Shown: piece after piece, positions 48,168-59,312 of the stretch
Layout: each line of letters opens with the position of its first letter
Numbering within the stretch: the stretch's first letter is position 1
Assembly: GCA_000231825.2 (NCBI GenBank)
Contig: JH720378.1
Location: 56,848 to 120,847, forward strand
Direction: 5' to 3'
Origin: Tetrahymena elliotti 4EA
Taxonomy: Eukaryota; Ciliophora; Oligohymenophorea; Hymenostomatida; Tetrahymenidae
DNA length: 64,000 nt
Notes under the pieces: generated by a model
The model's input: only the letters and a program-made list of their open reading frames with translations
Told to the model about the DNA's origin: nothing
Database searches by the model: none
Translations under genes and position numbers: made by a program

Positions 48168-50796
48168 TCAGTGCAATTTTTAATCTGAGAGCATCTTTAG
48201 GTTGTTAATAACTTAAGACATTTAGTTAATATTTTCATCCTTTTTTAATAAAATTATTTAATAATAGATTTGCTTTGTAATTAATTTACCTTAATCATGC
48301 TGCTGCTGCTTTTACGTGAATTCTCAAAATTCAAACTTTGAGAAGAATTCTTTTGATCTGTTTTGAATATCCTTTGAGACTCTATCTCAGGAATGCTAAA
48401 TTAAGATCCACTTTTTTCACTAAATTTCAGCTTTTTTATATCTAAAATTTCCTCAGAGTTTTCAAAGCTTTATTTTTTTTGCATAAGAATATTGGATGGG
48501 AAAGTATTTTCCTACTAACCAATAATTTATGTAGATTTCATAGAATCCATCTAAGATTTATTATAATACCTAATTGGGGTTTGATTGTTTGAGTCCTTTT
48601 AGACTAACACTGTTTCAGTTAAATAAGGACTGAAACTTCTTTTTACATTGCTTTGTTCATACATTTAAGATTCACCATATTTATTTTATATCTATTTTTG
48701 TTATTTAAATTTTAATTAACTGAAATAATAGTGAAAGATTAAATTTATTTACTTGACTCTAAATATAGTCAATAAAATCTTTAGAAGATTTAGCTTGCTC
48801 ATGATTTAAGATGTAACTTCTCAACAAATTTATTTGCTATAACTGAATTTATTCATTTTAGAATTGGAATTTTTAGATTTCTTCTTCATATTTGCTAATA
48901 ATTTCTTTTAAATATTTAATTTCTGATTATTTATCAATCATATCTGAATGATGAACATTTTCTTTAGATTTAAAACTACTGAATATTTCATCAATTGTGA
49001 GCAAGTTTTTATGGATTTAGTCTTTTAATTTTAAAATAGAATTTTCTAATTCAACAATTAATCGCTCTTTTTGTTCAACCTATTTTTAAATTTTCAAAAT
49101 TTTATTCAATAAACTCACCAAAATAATAAACTAACTTACTTTATCACATGCTTCTTGCTTTTCTTTTTCAAGTTGTTAAATCTAATCTTTAAGAGAAGCA
49201 CCCTCTTTCTGAAGCTAGTTGTTGAGCTGTTAAACAATATTTGTTTGCTTTGTGTGGATATCAAACTATTCTTACAATTTCTATAAACTCTATTAACTAT
49301 TAATTAATTCACTTTGTAAATTTATAATAGAATTTTGCTAGCTTTTGCTTTACTCATCAATCTACTTTTTAAACATTCCTTCTTTATCTTCAAGTGTAAT
49401 TTCCAACTCTCTATTTATTTTTATCAAGGATGTGTTTTGAAGAATCAAATTTCTATTGTTTTAAAGAATTCTTTCTAACTTTTCATTAACTGTTATGATT
49501 TATTTAACTACAAGCTATTACTATTCTGAGAGTTAATCATTAAGCTTAAGGTTATTTCTATCATAAACTTCATTATTAATTTCATTACTAGTAATTTGAA
49601 ATTCTTCAACAATTTTTTTAGTTTTAGAAAAGCTATCAGCAATCTAAATAATGAAATGATTAAATTATTTATCAATTTCTTCAAATTGAGTGTTTTTTTA
49701 TGCAATAGCTTAATTATTTTGTTTTAAAGAATTTAATTCTTGCTAAAACTATTGAATTTTCTCATTTAAAGATGTGTTCTCTGTTTGTAGATGATCATTT
49801 TCAGAATTCAAAATCGTAATTTATCTTAAAATTTCTTTATTCTAATTCACTAAATCTTGGTATTCATTACCACATTTTTAACGAATACTCTTAACACCTT
49901 ATTCTTATAAAACAAGCTATTCAGTAATTTAAGCTATCTTCTTTTCTTTCAATTCTACTTCCCTTTTATTTGCCTTTTTTCATTATATTTATATTTTAAC
50001 TGAAACTTAACAATTTTAATTACTTCTTGCTGTTCTTAATAAACAATAAATATTTGCTTTAATTTGCCTTCTGTTTCTTCATATTTAATCATAATTTCAT
50101 GCAGCTAATCCCTCAATTATAAGTTTTCTGTCTAGCAGAATTATAAAGTTTCACTCAGATTAGATTTATCTTTTATCAGCTTATCTATAAACGATAAATA
50201 TTAGTTCAAAATGGTCTTAAATTCCATTCTTTGCTGAATCAGCCCATCTTCCATTCTCGCTTTCCTTAATATTTAAATATCTTGATCAAAAAAAAAATTG
50301 AGAGAAAGGAAATAATTTACATTTGTAGTTTCAACATATAAACTTGTGTGTCTAAATCATTTTCATAAAAATTGTTAATTTTATCATTATATTAATCTAT
50401 ATCTTTATTGGCCTCCCTTATTTCTTGCATTATTTTTGTTGGAGATAGTGTTCCTACTTTCTCTATTGCAAGGAGAGTTTCGTCATCCATATAAGGATTT
50501 TTAATGCTGTATTCTAATTCATCTGGACTTTTAAATTGAAAATCAGCTGTTTATTGCCTTTTTAATTGTTCTATTTAATCTTCGTTAATCATGTAATACT
50601 CTCTTAAAGTATCAACTTAAATCATATCATTATCTTCAACAGAGTTGCTAACAACCCCCAAGCTTTGAGTATCATCCATTTAAGGATTTTTTATGGTTTT
50701 GACATTGGAAGATTTCATTAATAAATTAATATTCTTGCAGATGGTTTAATTGTCTTTCTAAAAGTTATTTTTAAAGTCTTTGAAAGAGAAATTCAT
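48168..50796 (-). CDS. long coiled-coil protein, ~768 aa
   Basis: Minus-strand exons 50796-50321, 50264-50024, 49973-49140, 49079-48753, 48691-48290 and 48194-48168; 769 codons, phases consistent. The N terminus (MNFSFKDFKNNFQKDNQTI) is followed by two similar short motifs, KNPQMDDTQSLGVV and KNPYMDDETLLAIEKVG. From residue ~130 to ~625 nearly everything is heptad coiled coil (REANKDIDQYNDKINNFYEN, LQFCQTENLQLRDQLHEIM, VEQKERLIVELENSILKLKD). The C-terminal ~135 residues are S/N/Q-rich (QSLNFENSRKSSSSMIK). The last exon is the weakest call; reading through the last donor would extend the protein to a TGA near 48038. No orthologue named; the shape suits a centrosomal, basal-body or Golgi tether protein. 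Confidence 0.75.
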
Positions 50797-50871
50797 TTAT
50801 TCTTTTCACTAAAAAAGCTGTAAAAAATTACTTAATATTTTGTAATTCAAAAATTTAACAACTATTTTTAT

Positions 50872-51066
50872 TCAATTATTTTACTCGCTCACAAACTCAC
50901 TTGCACTTGAGAAATAATCTCTAACTAATTATTAATAAAGATAAATTGATTCTATAAGTTAAGATTTAGTGGCTTATTTGTATAACGCAAATATTTGATT
51001 ATCGAATAAAATTACCTCTTTTTCTAACAACTATTTTTTGAGAGCGTTAAGAAATTCGACACTCAT
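50872..51066 (-). CDS. small ORF, 64 aa, possibly a real protein
   Basis: Uninterrupted minus-strand frame ATG 51066 to TGA 50874-50872. The product is not the usual F/I/K/N low complexity: it starts MSVEFLNALKKQLLEKEVIL, continues FALYKQATKSQLIESIYLYQ and ends RDYFSSASEFVSEQNN, an amphipathic helical pattern with balanced charge. It sits about 75 bp upstream of the coiled-coil gene on the same strand, but an in-frame TGA and phase rule out a simple fusion. Alternative: a 5' untranslated exon of that gene. Confidence 0.45.
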
Positions 51067-52176
51067 ACTTAAGAACTGAAAGTCAGCCACAATTAAATTT
51101 ATTATAGATAATAATTTATTTCATTTAAATAATTTAAATTTAATATTTATCTTATGAATTTATTTGATTTTATTGGACTAAAAATGTTTTTTTTATTAAT
51201 TTATTTATTATCTTTAAATTAAAAATATTAAAATTAAAATATGATTTTTGAAACATTTTATTCAGGTTAACAAAAATCTAAAATTAAATTAGGTAAAATT
51301 ATTATTTTTTAAATTATTTTAAATACTTTTGTACAAAATTTATTTTCAAGATTAAAATAAATAAAAATATTGATATCTATTTAAAGATCAATTTAAAAAT
51401 ATTTCATAAATAAAGCTCTTTGATAAATTAATATTTATCTTATCAATATAATTGTTAAAAGTCAAAAGTAGTGTAAAGATTAATCTGAATCTAATAAAAA
51501 TAATTATGAATAGTTAATAGAAATGCAAAGGTTAATATTTATTAAATTAAATATAATTATAAACAATTTTTAGGTGTGTTAAGATTAATTTTTATTTTAA
51601 AATATTCACTTAAATTTTGTTAGAAAGTAAGATATCCCATAAATATTCACAAAACATAAATAAAAATAAAATATAATCTACATATCATATATCTATCATA
51701 TATTTTTAATTAGATGAGGCTTTATACCATTTTTTTAATTATGAGTAAATCACTTTTTTTAAGTTTAAAAATGAGGAGAATTTTACTTTTAAATTTTAAA
51801 AATAAAAAGGGATTAACTAATTAAGAAATGTTTAAAAGCTCCTTAAAATCATTCAGATATAAAATGATTTTAATTTTTTATTTCAATATAAATTTTGGAT
51901 ATCAATAATAAATAATGGAGATAAATTTGTTTCCATTATTTATTTTAAATGTTAATCTTTCTAAATTGTAACAAAAATTTTAATTTAGCTGTAATGACTT
52001 TTTAATTTCTCATCAAAGATAAATTTTAAGAATAATTTCAAAATCTTATTTTTTTTAAAATAGATCATAAATCCATTTTTTGAGGAATTATTATTAAGTT
52101 TAGTGGATGGAGGTAAGAAAAATTAGTGGAAAAAAATAAGCACAATAAGTTTAATTGAAAAAAGAAAAGAAAAAAA
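51067..52176. other. 5' flank of the START array, with segments repeated later
   Basis: No gene. The stretch at about 51655-51800 (ACATATCAT, then AGATGAGGCTTTATACC) recurs diverged at about 61790-61920, and 51955-52075 recurs near 56980-57115 and 62065-62205, so this flank belongs to the duplicating units of the array. Confidence 0.6.
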
Positions 52177-52197
52177 TTTTGCTCTTTAAATATTGAG
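52177..52197 (+). promoter_or_regulatory. conserved upstream element of START copy 1
   Basis: TTTTGCTCTTTAAATATTGAG, about 80 bp before the ATG. The same element lies upstream of all six copies, in otherwise changing A/T sequence; it is the most GC-containing part of each 5' flank. Role as a core promoter or transcription start is inferred. Confidence 0.55.
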
Positions 52198-52272
52198 TTT
52201 AAATTGGAGAAAAATGTATAAATAAATAATAAACCAAAAATAAAATTATAAACTAAACAAATAAAAAAGAAA

Positions 52273-52894
52273 ATGGAAGGAAACAAATGCTCTGATCTTA
52301 TTTAGAACAGGTTTGTAGAAAATCTCTCTCTCAGATATATAAAAGATGGATGGATGGAAAGAAATTAAAAAAGGAAATAATGTCCACTTATATAAAACTA
52401 AGTATAAGAATATAGACCTTAAACTTGCAAAAACTAAAGGTGTTACTCCTGTTAATATTGAGAAGGTTTAAACCTACTATTTAATAATTTAGAAGGTTAA
52501 AAAAGTGCAGAGAAATGTGTGATTAGTTAACAATAGTAGAACAAATAGATAACAATACAGTAATTATTCTTTCTAAAACAAGAGTAAATTATTAGTCAGC
52601 TCTAGAGAAGTTCTTGGAGTACAACATAGAAGAAAGCTGAATGAAAACCAGTATATGATTACAAGAGATCATCTAGAAGAGCAACCTAATGTACCTAAAT
52701 CTAAGGATGTAGTTAGAGCAGAATACAAATTCTTTGTCATTCTCTTAACAAAAGTTGATGAAAATACAACTAAATTTGAAATTTATGTCATATTCGACCC
52801 CAAAGGTAGTGTTCCTGCTGCAGTAGTTAATTCTTAAATTGAAGAAATGCATGAAGCAGTTTTAAAGGATATTGAACTCATGAAAATAATTTGA
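52273..52894 (+). pseudogene. START-domain gene copy 1, frameshifted
   Basis: Aligns with intact copy 2 over its whole length but carries at least three frame changes: a 4-bp duplication (GATGGATGGATGG instead of GATGGATGG, near 52345), loss of one base in the A-run near 52507, and loss of one T near 52581. The N-terminal frame (MEGNKCSDLIQNRFVENLSL) runs into TGA after the first shift. The C-terminal half (from ~52655, MITRDHLEEQPNVPKSKD) is still open and ends at TGA 52892-52894. A start codon, the upstream element and the stop are all kept, so decay appears recent. Confidence 0.85.
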
Positions 52895-53440
52895 TAAATA
52901 AATTAATACAATAATGTTGTTCAACAAAATTTTATTTCTTTTTTTTACAAATTTGTATTAATTCTTATTTTTTTATCATAAGTATAATTAATTACTGCTT
53001 ACAGAATTTGAAAAAAATGAAAAGTATAAAATTATACTAACCAAATTGAAGTTTATAATATATTGTTTAATTAAAGTAAGGTAATTATCCTAAGGTGTAT
53101 CAATAAGTTCGTAGCATAAAAAATAATATCTTTTATTATTTATTCAAAAATTAATTTGAGAACTTTAGTATGAACAATAGTGTATATTTTTAATGATCAC
53201 TCCATTCTATCAAATTTTATAAATGAAATCTAGAACCCAAAGAACAACCCTTTATTTAGACAAAAAAACTACTATCCAGCTCATTTTCTTAAAATTTTTG
53301 GTTAAAGGAATTAAATGGATTTGCAAAATTTTTTTTACTAGCCCTCACTCAAAATGTTTTCTAATTTTCACTATTAACTATACTAACTTTTCCAAAAATT
53401 ATTAATGAAAAGATTTTGATAAACTTTTACAGCGAAAACA
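52895..53440. other. 3' flank of START copy 1
   Basis: The first ~170 bp are shared with the 3' flanks of the other copies (TACAAATTTGTATTAATTCT and AAATTGAAGTTTATAA). No gene; the open frame at 53223-53405 is unsupported. Confidence 0.5.
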
Positions 53441-54560
53441 AAAATAGCAGATAGTGTAGCAGTATTATTAAAATCTATTCATTTATAGTTCTAAAGTTAG
53501 TAGAAACAATATTTTTCACTTTATATAATTAAGTAAGATCGTAATTATGTTTAAAAAAAATTAATTTCTTTTAAATTTTATCTTAAGTTGCTTTTTTATT
53601 TTAAAAATAATAAATAAGTTAATTAATTTAATTTCTCTCTTCTATTCATTAATAGTTTTAAAGTTATAAACAATACTTTTTATCTTAAATTTTGTTTCAT
53701 TTTAAAATAATAAATTTAAAATATTAAATATCTTCTCTTTGTTTTTAGTCAATTAAAAAAATCTAATGTGTAAAGTAAAAAATGAACAATATTTGAAAAT
53801 TATGTTTAAACTACTTTCATCTCTCCTATTTAGAATTAAATTTTTTTTAGATGTAAAAGCTATCAAAATCTTTTCATTAATAGTTTTAAAGTGAGTAGAA
53901 ACAATACTTTTTGACTATTTTGAATTCAGTAAGATAGTTATTATGTTTACACTGCTTTAATCTCTGCTATTTGTAATTAAATTTTTCTTTTAGATGTAAT
54001 AACTTATCAAAATCTATTGATTAATAATTTTTAGTAAAGTTTTGTAACTCGACTTGATTAAAAATTAATTTCTGATAAATTTTATCTTAATTTTATTTTT
54101 TATTTTAAAGCAATAAATTTAAAATTCATTTATCTTCATCTCTTATGATTGTTTTAGGTAATGAAAAATAAACTAAAAATATTAATTATAAGTGTAAATT
54201 ATTTTTTAACTACTTTAATCTGATATTTGGAATTAAATTTTTGTTTTAGCTGTAAGAGCTTATCAAAATCTATTCATTAATAATTTAAATATTAGTAGAA
54301 ACAATATTTTCTCTTTATTTAATTAAGTAAGATCATTATTATGTTTAGATTTTTTAATATCTATGATTTGTAATTAAATTTTTGTTTTCGCTGTAATATC
54401 TTATCAAAATCTATTCATTAATAATTTTTGGAAAAGTTTTGTAACTCTTCTTGATCAAAAATTCATTTCTGATAAATTTTATCTGAAGTTTTTTTTCCCT
54501 AATTTTCTTAAATTCAGATTACATTTTAAAAAAATAAAATTATTTTTTCAAGCTGTGCTA
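53440..54560. repeat. spacer repeat block A between START copies 1 and 2
   Basis: Several diverged units, each with AGTAGAAACAATATTT, then TTAAGTAAGATxGTTATTATG, then CTGCTATTTGTAATTAAATT, then AAAATCTATTCATTAATA and TTTGTAACTC. Full cores are at about 54009, 54268 and 54405. The same unit recurs in every spacer of the array. Confidence 0.75.
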
Positions 54561-54871
54561 AATAAAGTAGCAAAATTATTTAAAATCTTCTTTTTATTTT
54601 TAAAAATAAATCTAGTTTTAGTTGCTAAAAAGGAAAGACTATAAATAGTAAATTGTGTTCTCTCTATTATAAAATGTAGTTTAAATAATTAGAATCTTTA
54701 CAATTTAATCTTACACTTATGATATCTAATCAGATTTTAATCGAACATATTTGAGGTATTTACTCTTCATAAATAAATAAAAAAAGTTACAAACCAGTTG
54801 TAAATAAGTTAAAGCTTTAAAATAGAAAAATTCAATTGAATGATGACACTTAGTTTTATAAAAATATTTAA

Positions 54872-54985
54872 CAAGACCTATTATTAAATGAAAATATTAA
54901 TTTATATTCCATTTACTCGTCTAATAATCATTATTCTAAATATGTTCATTAGGCAAGCAATCATTTTGGTAGAGTTATTTTGTGA
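54872..54985 (+). pseudogene. relic reading frame upstream of START copy 2
   Basis: A frame reading QDLLLNENINLYSIYSSNN and ending at TGA 54983-54985. Equivalent positions upstream of copies 4 and 6 read EDVLLNESINIYS and QDLLLNESINLYS. Amino-acid pattern is kept while flanking bases drift, so it may descend from an exon. No start codon in frame here. Confidence 0.4.
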
Positions 54986-55105
54986 ATTAAAAGCCTAAGT
55001 AATTTGAATAATGTATTCTCATTAGATAAATTTAGTTGAAATATGAGAAATTAGTGAAAAAAATAAGCGCAACAGTAAATGTAATTGAAAAAAGAAAAGA
55101 AAAAA

Positions 55106-55126
55106 TTTTGCTCTTTAAATATTGAA
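55106..55126 (+). promoter_or_regulatory. conserved upstream element of START copy 2
   Basis: TTTTGCTCTTTAAATATTGAA, about 75 bp before ATG 55201. Confidence 0.55.
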
Positions 55127-55200
55127 TTTAAATTAGATAAAAATGTATAAATAGATAATAAATCAAAAAGAAAATTCAAAACTAAAAAAGAAAAAAGAAA

Positions 55201-55821
55201 ATGTAAGGAAACAAATACTCTGATCTTATATAGAGTAACTTTGAAGAAAACCTCTCTCTTAGAAATATAAAAGATGGATGGAAAGAAATTAAAAAAGGAA
55301 ATGATATTCATTTATATACAACTAAGTATAAGAATATGGAACTTAAACTTGCAAAAACTGAAGGTGTTGCTCCTGTTAATATTGAAAAAGTTTATAACTA
55401 CTATTCTAATGATTTTGAAGGTTAAAAAAAATGCAGAGATATGTGTGAATAATTAACAATAGTAGAAGAAGTAGATGATGATACAGTAGTTACTCTTTTT
55501 AAAACTAAGAGTAAATTCGTAGTCAGCTCTAGAGAAGTTCTTGGAGTATAACACAGAAGAAAATTGAATGAAAATGAGTACATTATTATAAGAGATCATC
55601 TCGAAGATCATCCAAATGTACCTAAATCTAAGGACGTAGTTAGAGGAGAAGGAAAATTCTTTGTTATTGTCTTAACAAAAGTTGATGAAAATACAACTAA
55701 ATTTGAAATGTATGTCTTATTCGACCCAAAAGGTAGCGTTCCTACCTCAGTAGCTAATGCTTTGATTGAAGAATAGCATGGTGCTGTTTTAAAGGATGTT
55801 GAATTCATGAAAAAATTGTGA
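55201..55821 (+). CDS. START-domain protein, copy 2, 206 aa, intact
   Basis: Single exon of 207 codons, ATG 55201 to TGA 55819-55821, with in-frame TAA/TAG for Gln (the second codon is TAA). The whole protein is one START (StAR-related lipid-transfer) domain. Typical signatures are IKDGWKEIKKGNDIHLYTTK at the start, VYNYYSNDFEGQKKCRDMC, FKTKSKFVVSSREVLGVQH (the central strand with the R-E/D-x-x motif), DHPNVPKSKDVVRGEG, and TKFEMYVLFDPKGSVPTS leading to the C-terminal lid helix LIEEQHGAVLKDVEFMKKL. START domains bind one lipid or sterol in a hydrophobic pocket. There is no signal peptide or membrane segment, so a cytosolic lipid carrier is likely; ligand unknown. Best-preserved complete member of the array with copy 4. 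Confidence 0.93.
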
Positions 55822-56368
55822 TAAATAAATTAATACAATAATAATAATAATAAATAATGTTCTTCAGCCAAAATTATATTTATTTTTGTTTACAAATTTG
55901 TGTTAATTCTTACTTTTTTATCATAAGTTTAATTAATTACTGATTACAAAATTAAAAAAAAGCAAAAAGTATAAAATTATGTCAATCAATTTGAAGTCTA
56001 TAAAATATTGTTTAGTTAAAGCGGAGGTAATTATATATTTATCTAAATGGTTTATTTTTATGATGCAAAGAGAATGTTAAGTTATTTCAGAGCATTTCTA
56101 TCACCTTCAAATATTTACAAAATCTATTCATTAATAACTTTTGGAAAAGCTTTGTCAGTCACTCTACATGGTAAAAATTTACTCATGATAAATTTTATCT
56201 AAAATTGAATCTTACACTCCAATATCTAATCAGATTTTAATAGAAAATTTTTGAGGTAATTACTGATAAAAATAAAAAAGAGTTATACACAATTATAAAT
56301 AAGTTAAAGCATAAAAATATAAAAATTAAGTTAAATGATAACATTAAGTTTTAAAAAATTGAAAAGAA
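55822..56368. other. spacer between START copies 2 and 3
   Basis: 3' flank shared with other copies, one spacer core at about 56119 (AAAATCTATTCATTAATAAC), and at 56205-56340 the block ending with GTTAAATGATAAC that also precedes copy 5. Confidence 0.6.
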
Positions 56369-56389
56369 TTTTGCTCTTTAAAATATATT
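56369..56389 (+). promoter_or_regulatory. conserved upstream element of START copy 3, joined to truncated gene
   Basis: TTTTGCTCTTTAAAATATATT, here only a few bases before the remaining coding part, because the leader and first ~70 codons are missing. Confidence 0.5.
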
Positions 56390-56818
56390 GAGTATTTCTA
56401 TTTTAATGATTTTGAAGGTTAAAAAAAATACAGAGTTATATGTGATTAGCTAGTAAAAGTAGAAGAAATAGATAATGATACAGTAGTCACTCTTTTTAAA
56501 ACTAAGAGTGAATTCTTTGTCAACTCAAGAGAAATTCTTGGAGTACAACATACAATAAAGTTGAATGAAAGCGAGTATATGATTAAAATAGATTACCTTG
56601 AAGATCATCCTAATGTACCTAAATCTAAGGATGTTGTTAGAGCAGAAGAAAAATTCTTTGTTATTATCTTAACAAAGGTTAATGAAAATACTACAAATTT
56701 TGAAATATACATGTTATCAGACCCAAAAATTAATATTCCTTCCTCAGTAGTTAATTCTTTAATTGAAGAATAGCATGAACCACTTTTAAAAGATATAGAA
56801 GTCATGAAAAAAATGTGA
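56390..56818 (+). pseudogene. START-domain gene copy 3, 5'-deleted
   Basis: Compared with copy 2, the untranslated leader, start codon and about 70 codons are gone: the upstream element is directly followed by TTCTATTTTAATGATTTTGAAGG. The remaining frame is open to TGA 56816-56818 and reads VVTLFKTKSEFFVNSREIL, YMIKIDYLEDHPNVPKSKD and NFEIYMLSDPKINIPSSV. A later in-frame ATG (56561) could start only the last third, so a functional product is unlikely. It shares private residues with copy 5 (ESEYMIKIDYL, NIPSSVVNSLIEE), showing the two derive from one ancestor. Confidence 0.85.
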
Positions 56819-58608
56819 TAAATAAATATATTAATTAATAAAATAGCAAATAATCTTGTTCAGCCAAAATTGTATTTTATATTTTTACAAATTTGTTTTA
56901 ATTCTTATTTTTTTAGTTTAAATAAACTTTAGTTTTTTTTAGAAAGACAGATACAAAATAAATACTCACACATTTTAAATGCTAGTCTTTCCAAGCTGTA
57001 ACAAAATGTGAAATTTAGCTGTAATGACTTTTAATTTCTAATCATTTTTCATTTTCAGAATAATTTCAAAATCTTTTTTTTAAAAATAGATCATAAATTT
57101 ATTTTTTGAGTAATATTGTTATAGAAGTAATATATCATTTGCTTGACCAATATCAAAGTATTAAAGTTAGTAGAAAAAATATTTTTTTACTTTATTTAAT
57201 TAAGTAAGATAGTTATTATGTTTAAACTGCTTTAATCTCTGCTATTTGCTATTTGTAATTACATTTTTTAGACAGCTGTAAAAGCTTACCAAAATCTATT
57301 TATTAATAATTTTTGGAAAAGATTTGTAACTCTTCTTGGTAAAATATTAATTTCTGATCAATTTTATCTTAAGCTTTTTTTTATTTTAAAATAATAAATT
57401 TCAATAATTTAATTAATTTACTTTTATCTATTCTATTCATTAATAGTGATAATTTTTCACTTTATTTAATTATGTAAGTACGATAGTTGTTGTGTTGAAA
57501 CTACTTTTATCTCTGTTATTTGTAATTAAATTATGTTTTCACTGTAATAACTCATCAAAATCTATTCATTAACAATTTTTGGAAAAGTTTTGTAACTCTA
57601 CTTTGTAAAAATTAATTTCTGAGAAATTTTATTGGAATCATTTTAAAATGTTAAATGAATTTACCTTCATCTCTTCTCTTTGCTTTTCTTCAATTAGAAA
57701 ATTGAATGTGTAATGGAAAAAGTAAAAAAGTAATGTTATTTGTAAATTATGTTTAAGCCACTTTAATCTGTTTTGGTCTTTGCTATTTGTAATAAAATTT
57801 TTATTTTAGATTTCATTGATAGTTTTAAAGTTAGCAGAAATAATTTTTTTTTTATATATAATGAAGTAAGATAGTTATTATGTTTAAATAGCTTTAATTT
57901 CTGCGATTTGTAATTAAATTTATGTTTTTGTTGTAAGAGCTTATCTAAATCTATTCATTAATAATTTTTGGAAAAGTTTTGTAACACTACTCGGTAAAAG
58001 ATAAATCCTGATAAATTTTATCTTAATCTTTTTTTTCTTCTTCTTTATTATTTAGCTAAACTTCCCTGATTTGCCTTATTCAATCCAGATTAAATTTAAA
58101 AAAAATAAAATTGTTTTTTAAAATTGTGATAAAATAGTCAAATTATTTAAATATCTTAAAATTTTAAAAAATAAATCTAGTTTTAGTTGTTAAAAAAGAA
58201 TCACTATGATTTATCTATTTATTATAAAATGCAGTTTAAATTATTAGAGTTGTTACAATTTAATCTTACACTTCAGATATTTTGTCAGATTTTAATAACA
58301 TATTTCAAATATTTACTCATTAAATAAGTTAAAGATTAAAAATTGAAAAATTTAGTTCAACGATGGATGACATTTAGTTTTTATAAGAAGATGTCTTGTT
58401 AAATGAAAGTATTAATATATATTCTAATTACTAATCTAATAATGGCTTATTCTAATTCAAGATATATACATTCAGCAACAATCATAATGGAAAAATTAAT
58501 TTGATATACCTAAATTGAATGATGAATTATCTTATATAATTTACTTGAAATAAGAAAAATTGTGCAAAAAAATCCAGCATGGAAAGTTTAATTTATAAAA
58601 GAAAAAAA
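56819..58608. repeat. spacer repeat block B between START copies 3 and 4
   Basis: Contains spacer cores (AAAATCTATTCATTAATAATTTTTGG and variants) at about 57291, 57557 and 57946. The order of sub-segments from ~56940 to 58690 matches that from ~62040 to 63805, so this spacer was copied together with its genes. Confidence 0.75.
58363..58518 (+). pseudogene. relic reading frame upstream of START copy 4
   Basis: 51-codon frame ATG 58363 to TGA 58516-58518, reading MDDIQFLQEDVLLNESINIY, related to the frames upstream of copies 2 and 6, where the start is lost or frameshifted. It could be a real micro-ORF only at this copy. Confidence 0.4.
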
Positions 58609-58625
58609 TTTTGCTCTTTAAATAT
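58609..58625 (+). promoter_or_regulatory. conserved upstream element of START copy 4
   Basis: TTTTGCTCTTTAAATAT, about 70 bp before ATG 58692. Confidence 0.55.
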
Positions 58626-58691
58626 CGTGGTGAATTGATAAAAATGTATAAATAATAAATCAAAAATAAAATTCAAAACTAAAGAAAAGAA

Positions 58692-59312
58692 ATGATAGGA
58701 AAGAAATACTCTGATCTTATACAGAACAAGTTCGAAGAAAATCTCTCTCTTAGAAATATAAAGGATGGATGGAAAGAAATTAAAAAAGGAAATGATGTCC
58801 ATTTATATACAACTAAGTATAAGAATATAGATGTTAAACTTTCAAAAATTGAAGCTGTTGTTCCTGTTAATATTGAGAAGGTTTAGAATTACTATTTTAG
58901 TGATATAGAAGGTCAAAAAAAAAGTAGAGATATGTGTGAATAATTAACAATAGTAGAGTAAGTAGATAATGATACAGTAGTCACTCTTTTTAAATCTAAA
59001 AGTAAATTCGTAGTCAGCTCTAGGGAAGTTCTTGCTGTACAACATAGAAGAAAGTTGAATGAAAATGAGTATATGATTACAAGAGATCATTTAGAAGATC
59101 ACCCAAATGCACCTAAATCTAAGGATATTGTTAGAGCTGAAGGAAAATTTCATGTTATTTTCTTAACAAAAGTTAGTGAAAATACAACTAAATTTGAAAT
59201 TTATGCCTTATTTGACCCCAAAGGTAGTATTCCATCAGCAGTAGTTAACTCTTTGGTTGAAGAAGAGCATGGAGCAGTTTTAAAGGATATTGAAGTCATG
59301 AAAAAAATCTGA
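58692..59312 (+). CDS. START-domain protein, copy 4, 206 aa, intact
   Basis: Single exon of 207 codons, TGA at 59310-59312, the same length as copy 2. It starts MIGKKYSDLIQNKFEENLSL. Differences from copy 2 are spread along the protein, for example IDVKLSKIEAVVPVNIEKV in place of ELKLAKTEGVAPVNIEKV, and FHVIFLTKVSENTTKFEIYA. The conserved START strands and C-terminal helix (LVEEEHGAVLKDIEVMKKI) are complete. It pairs with copy 6, which shares its start and the VKLSKIEAVVPVNI segment. Function as for copy 2: binding of a hydrophobic ligand, inferred from family. Confidence 0.93.

Noticed and set aside
55608..55808. Minus-strand frames opposite the START genes (also 56605-56805, 58593-58802, 63707-63928)
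   Set aside because: Antisense images of START copies or of the A-rich leader; they follow the duplications passively.
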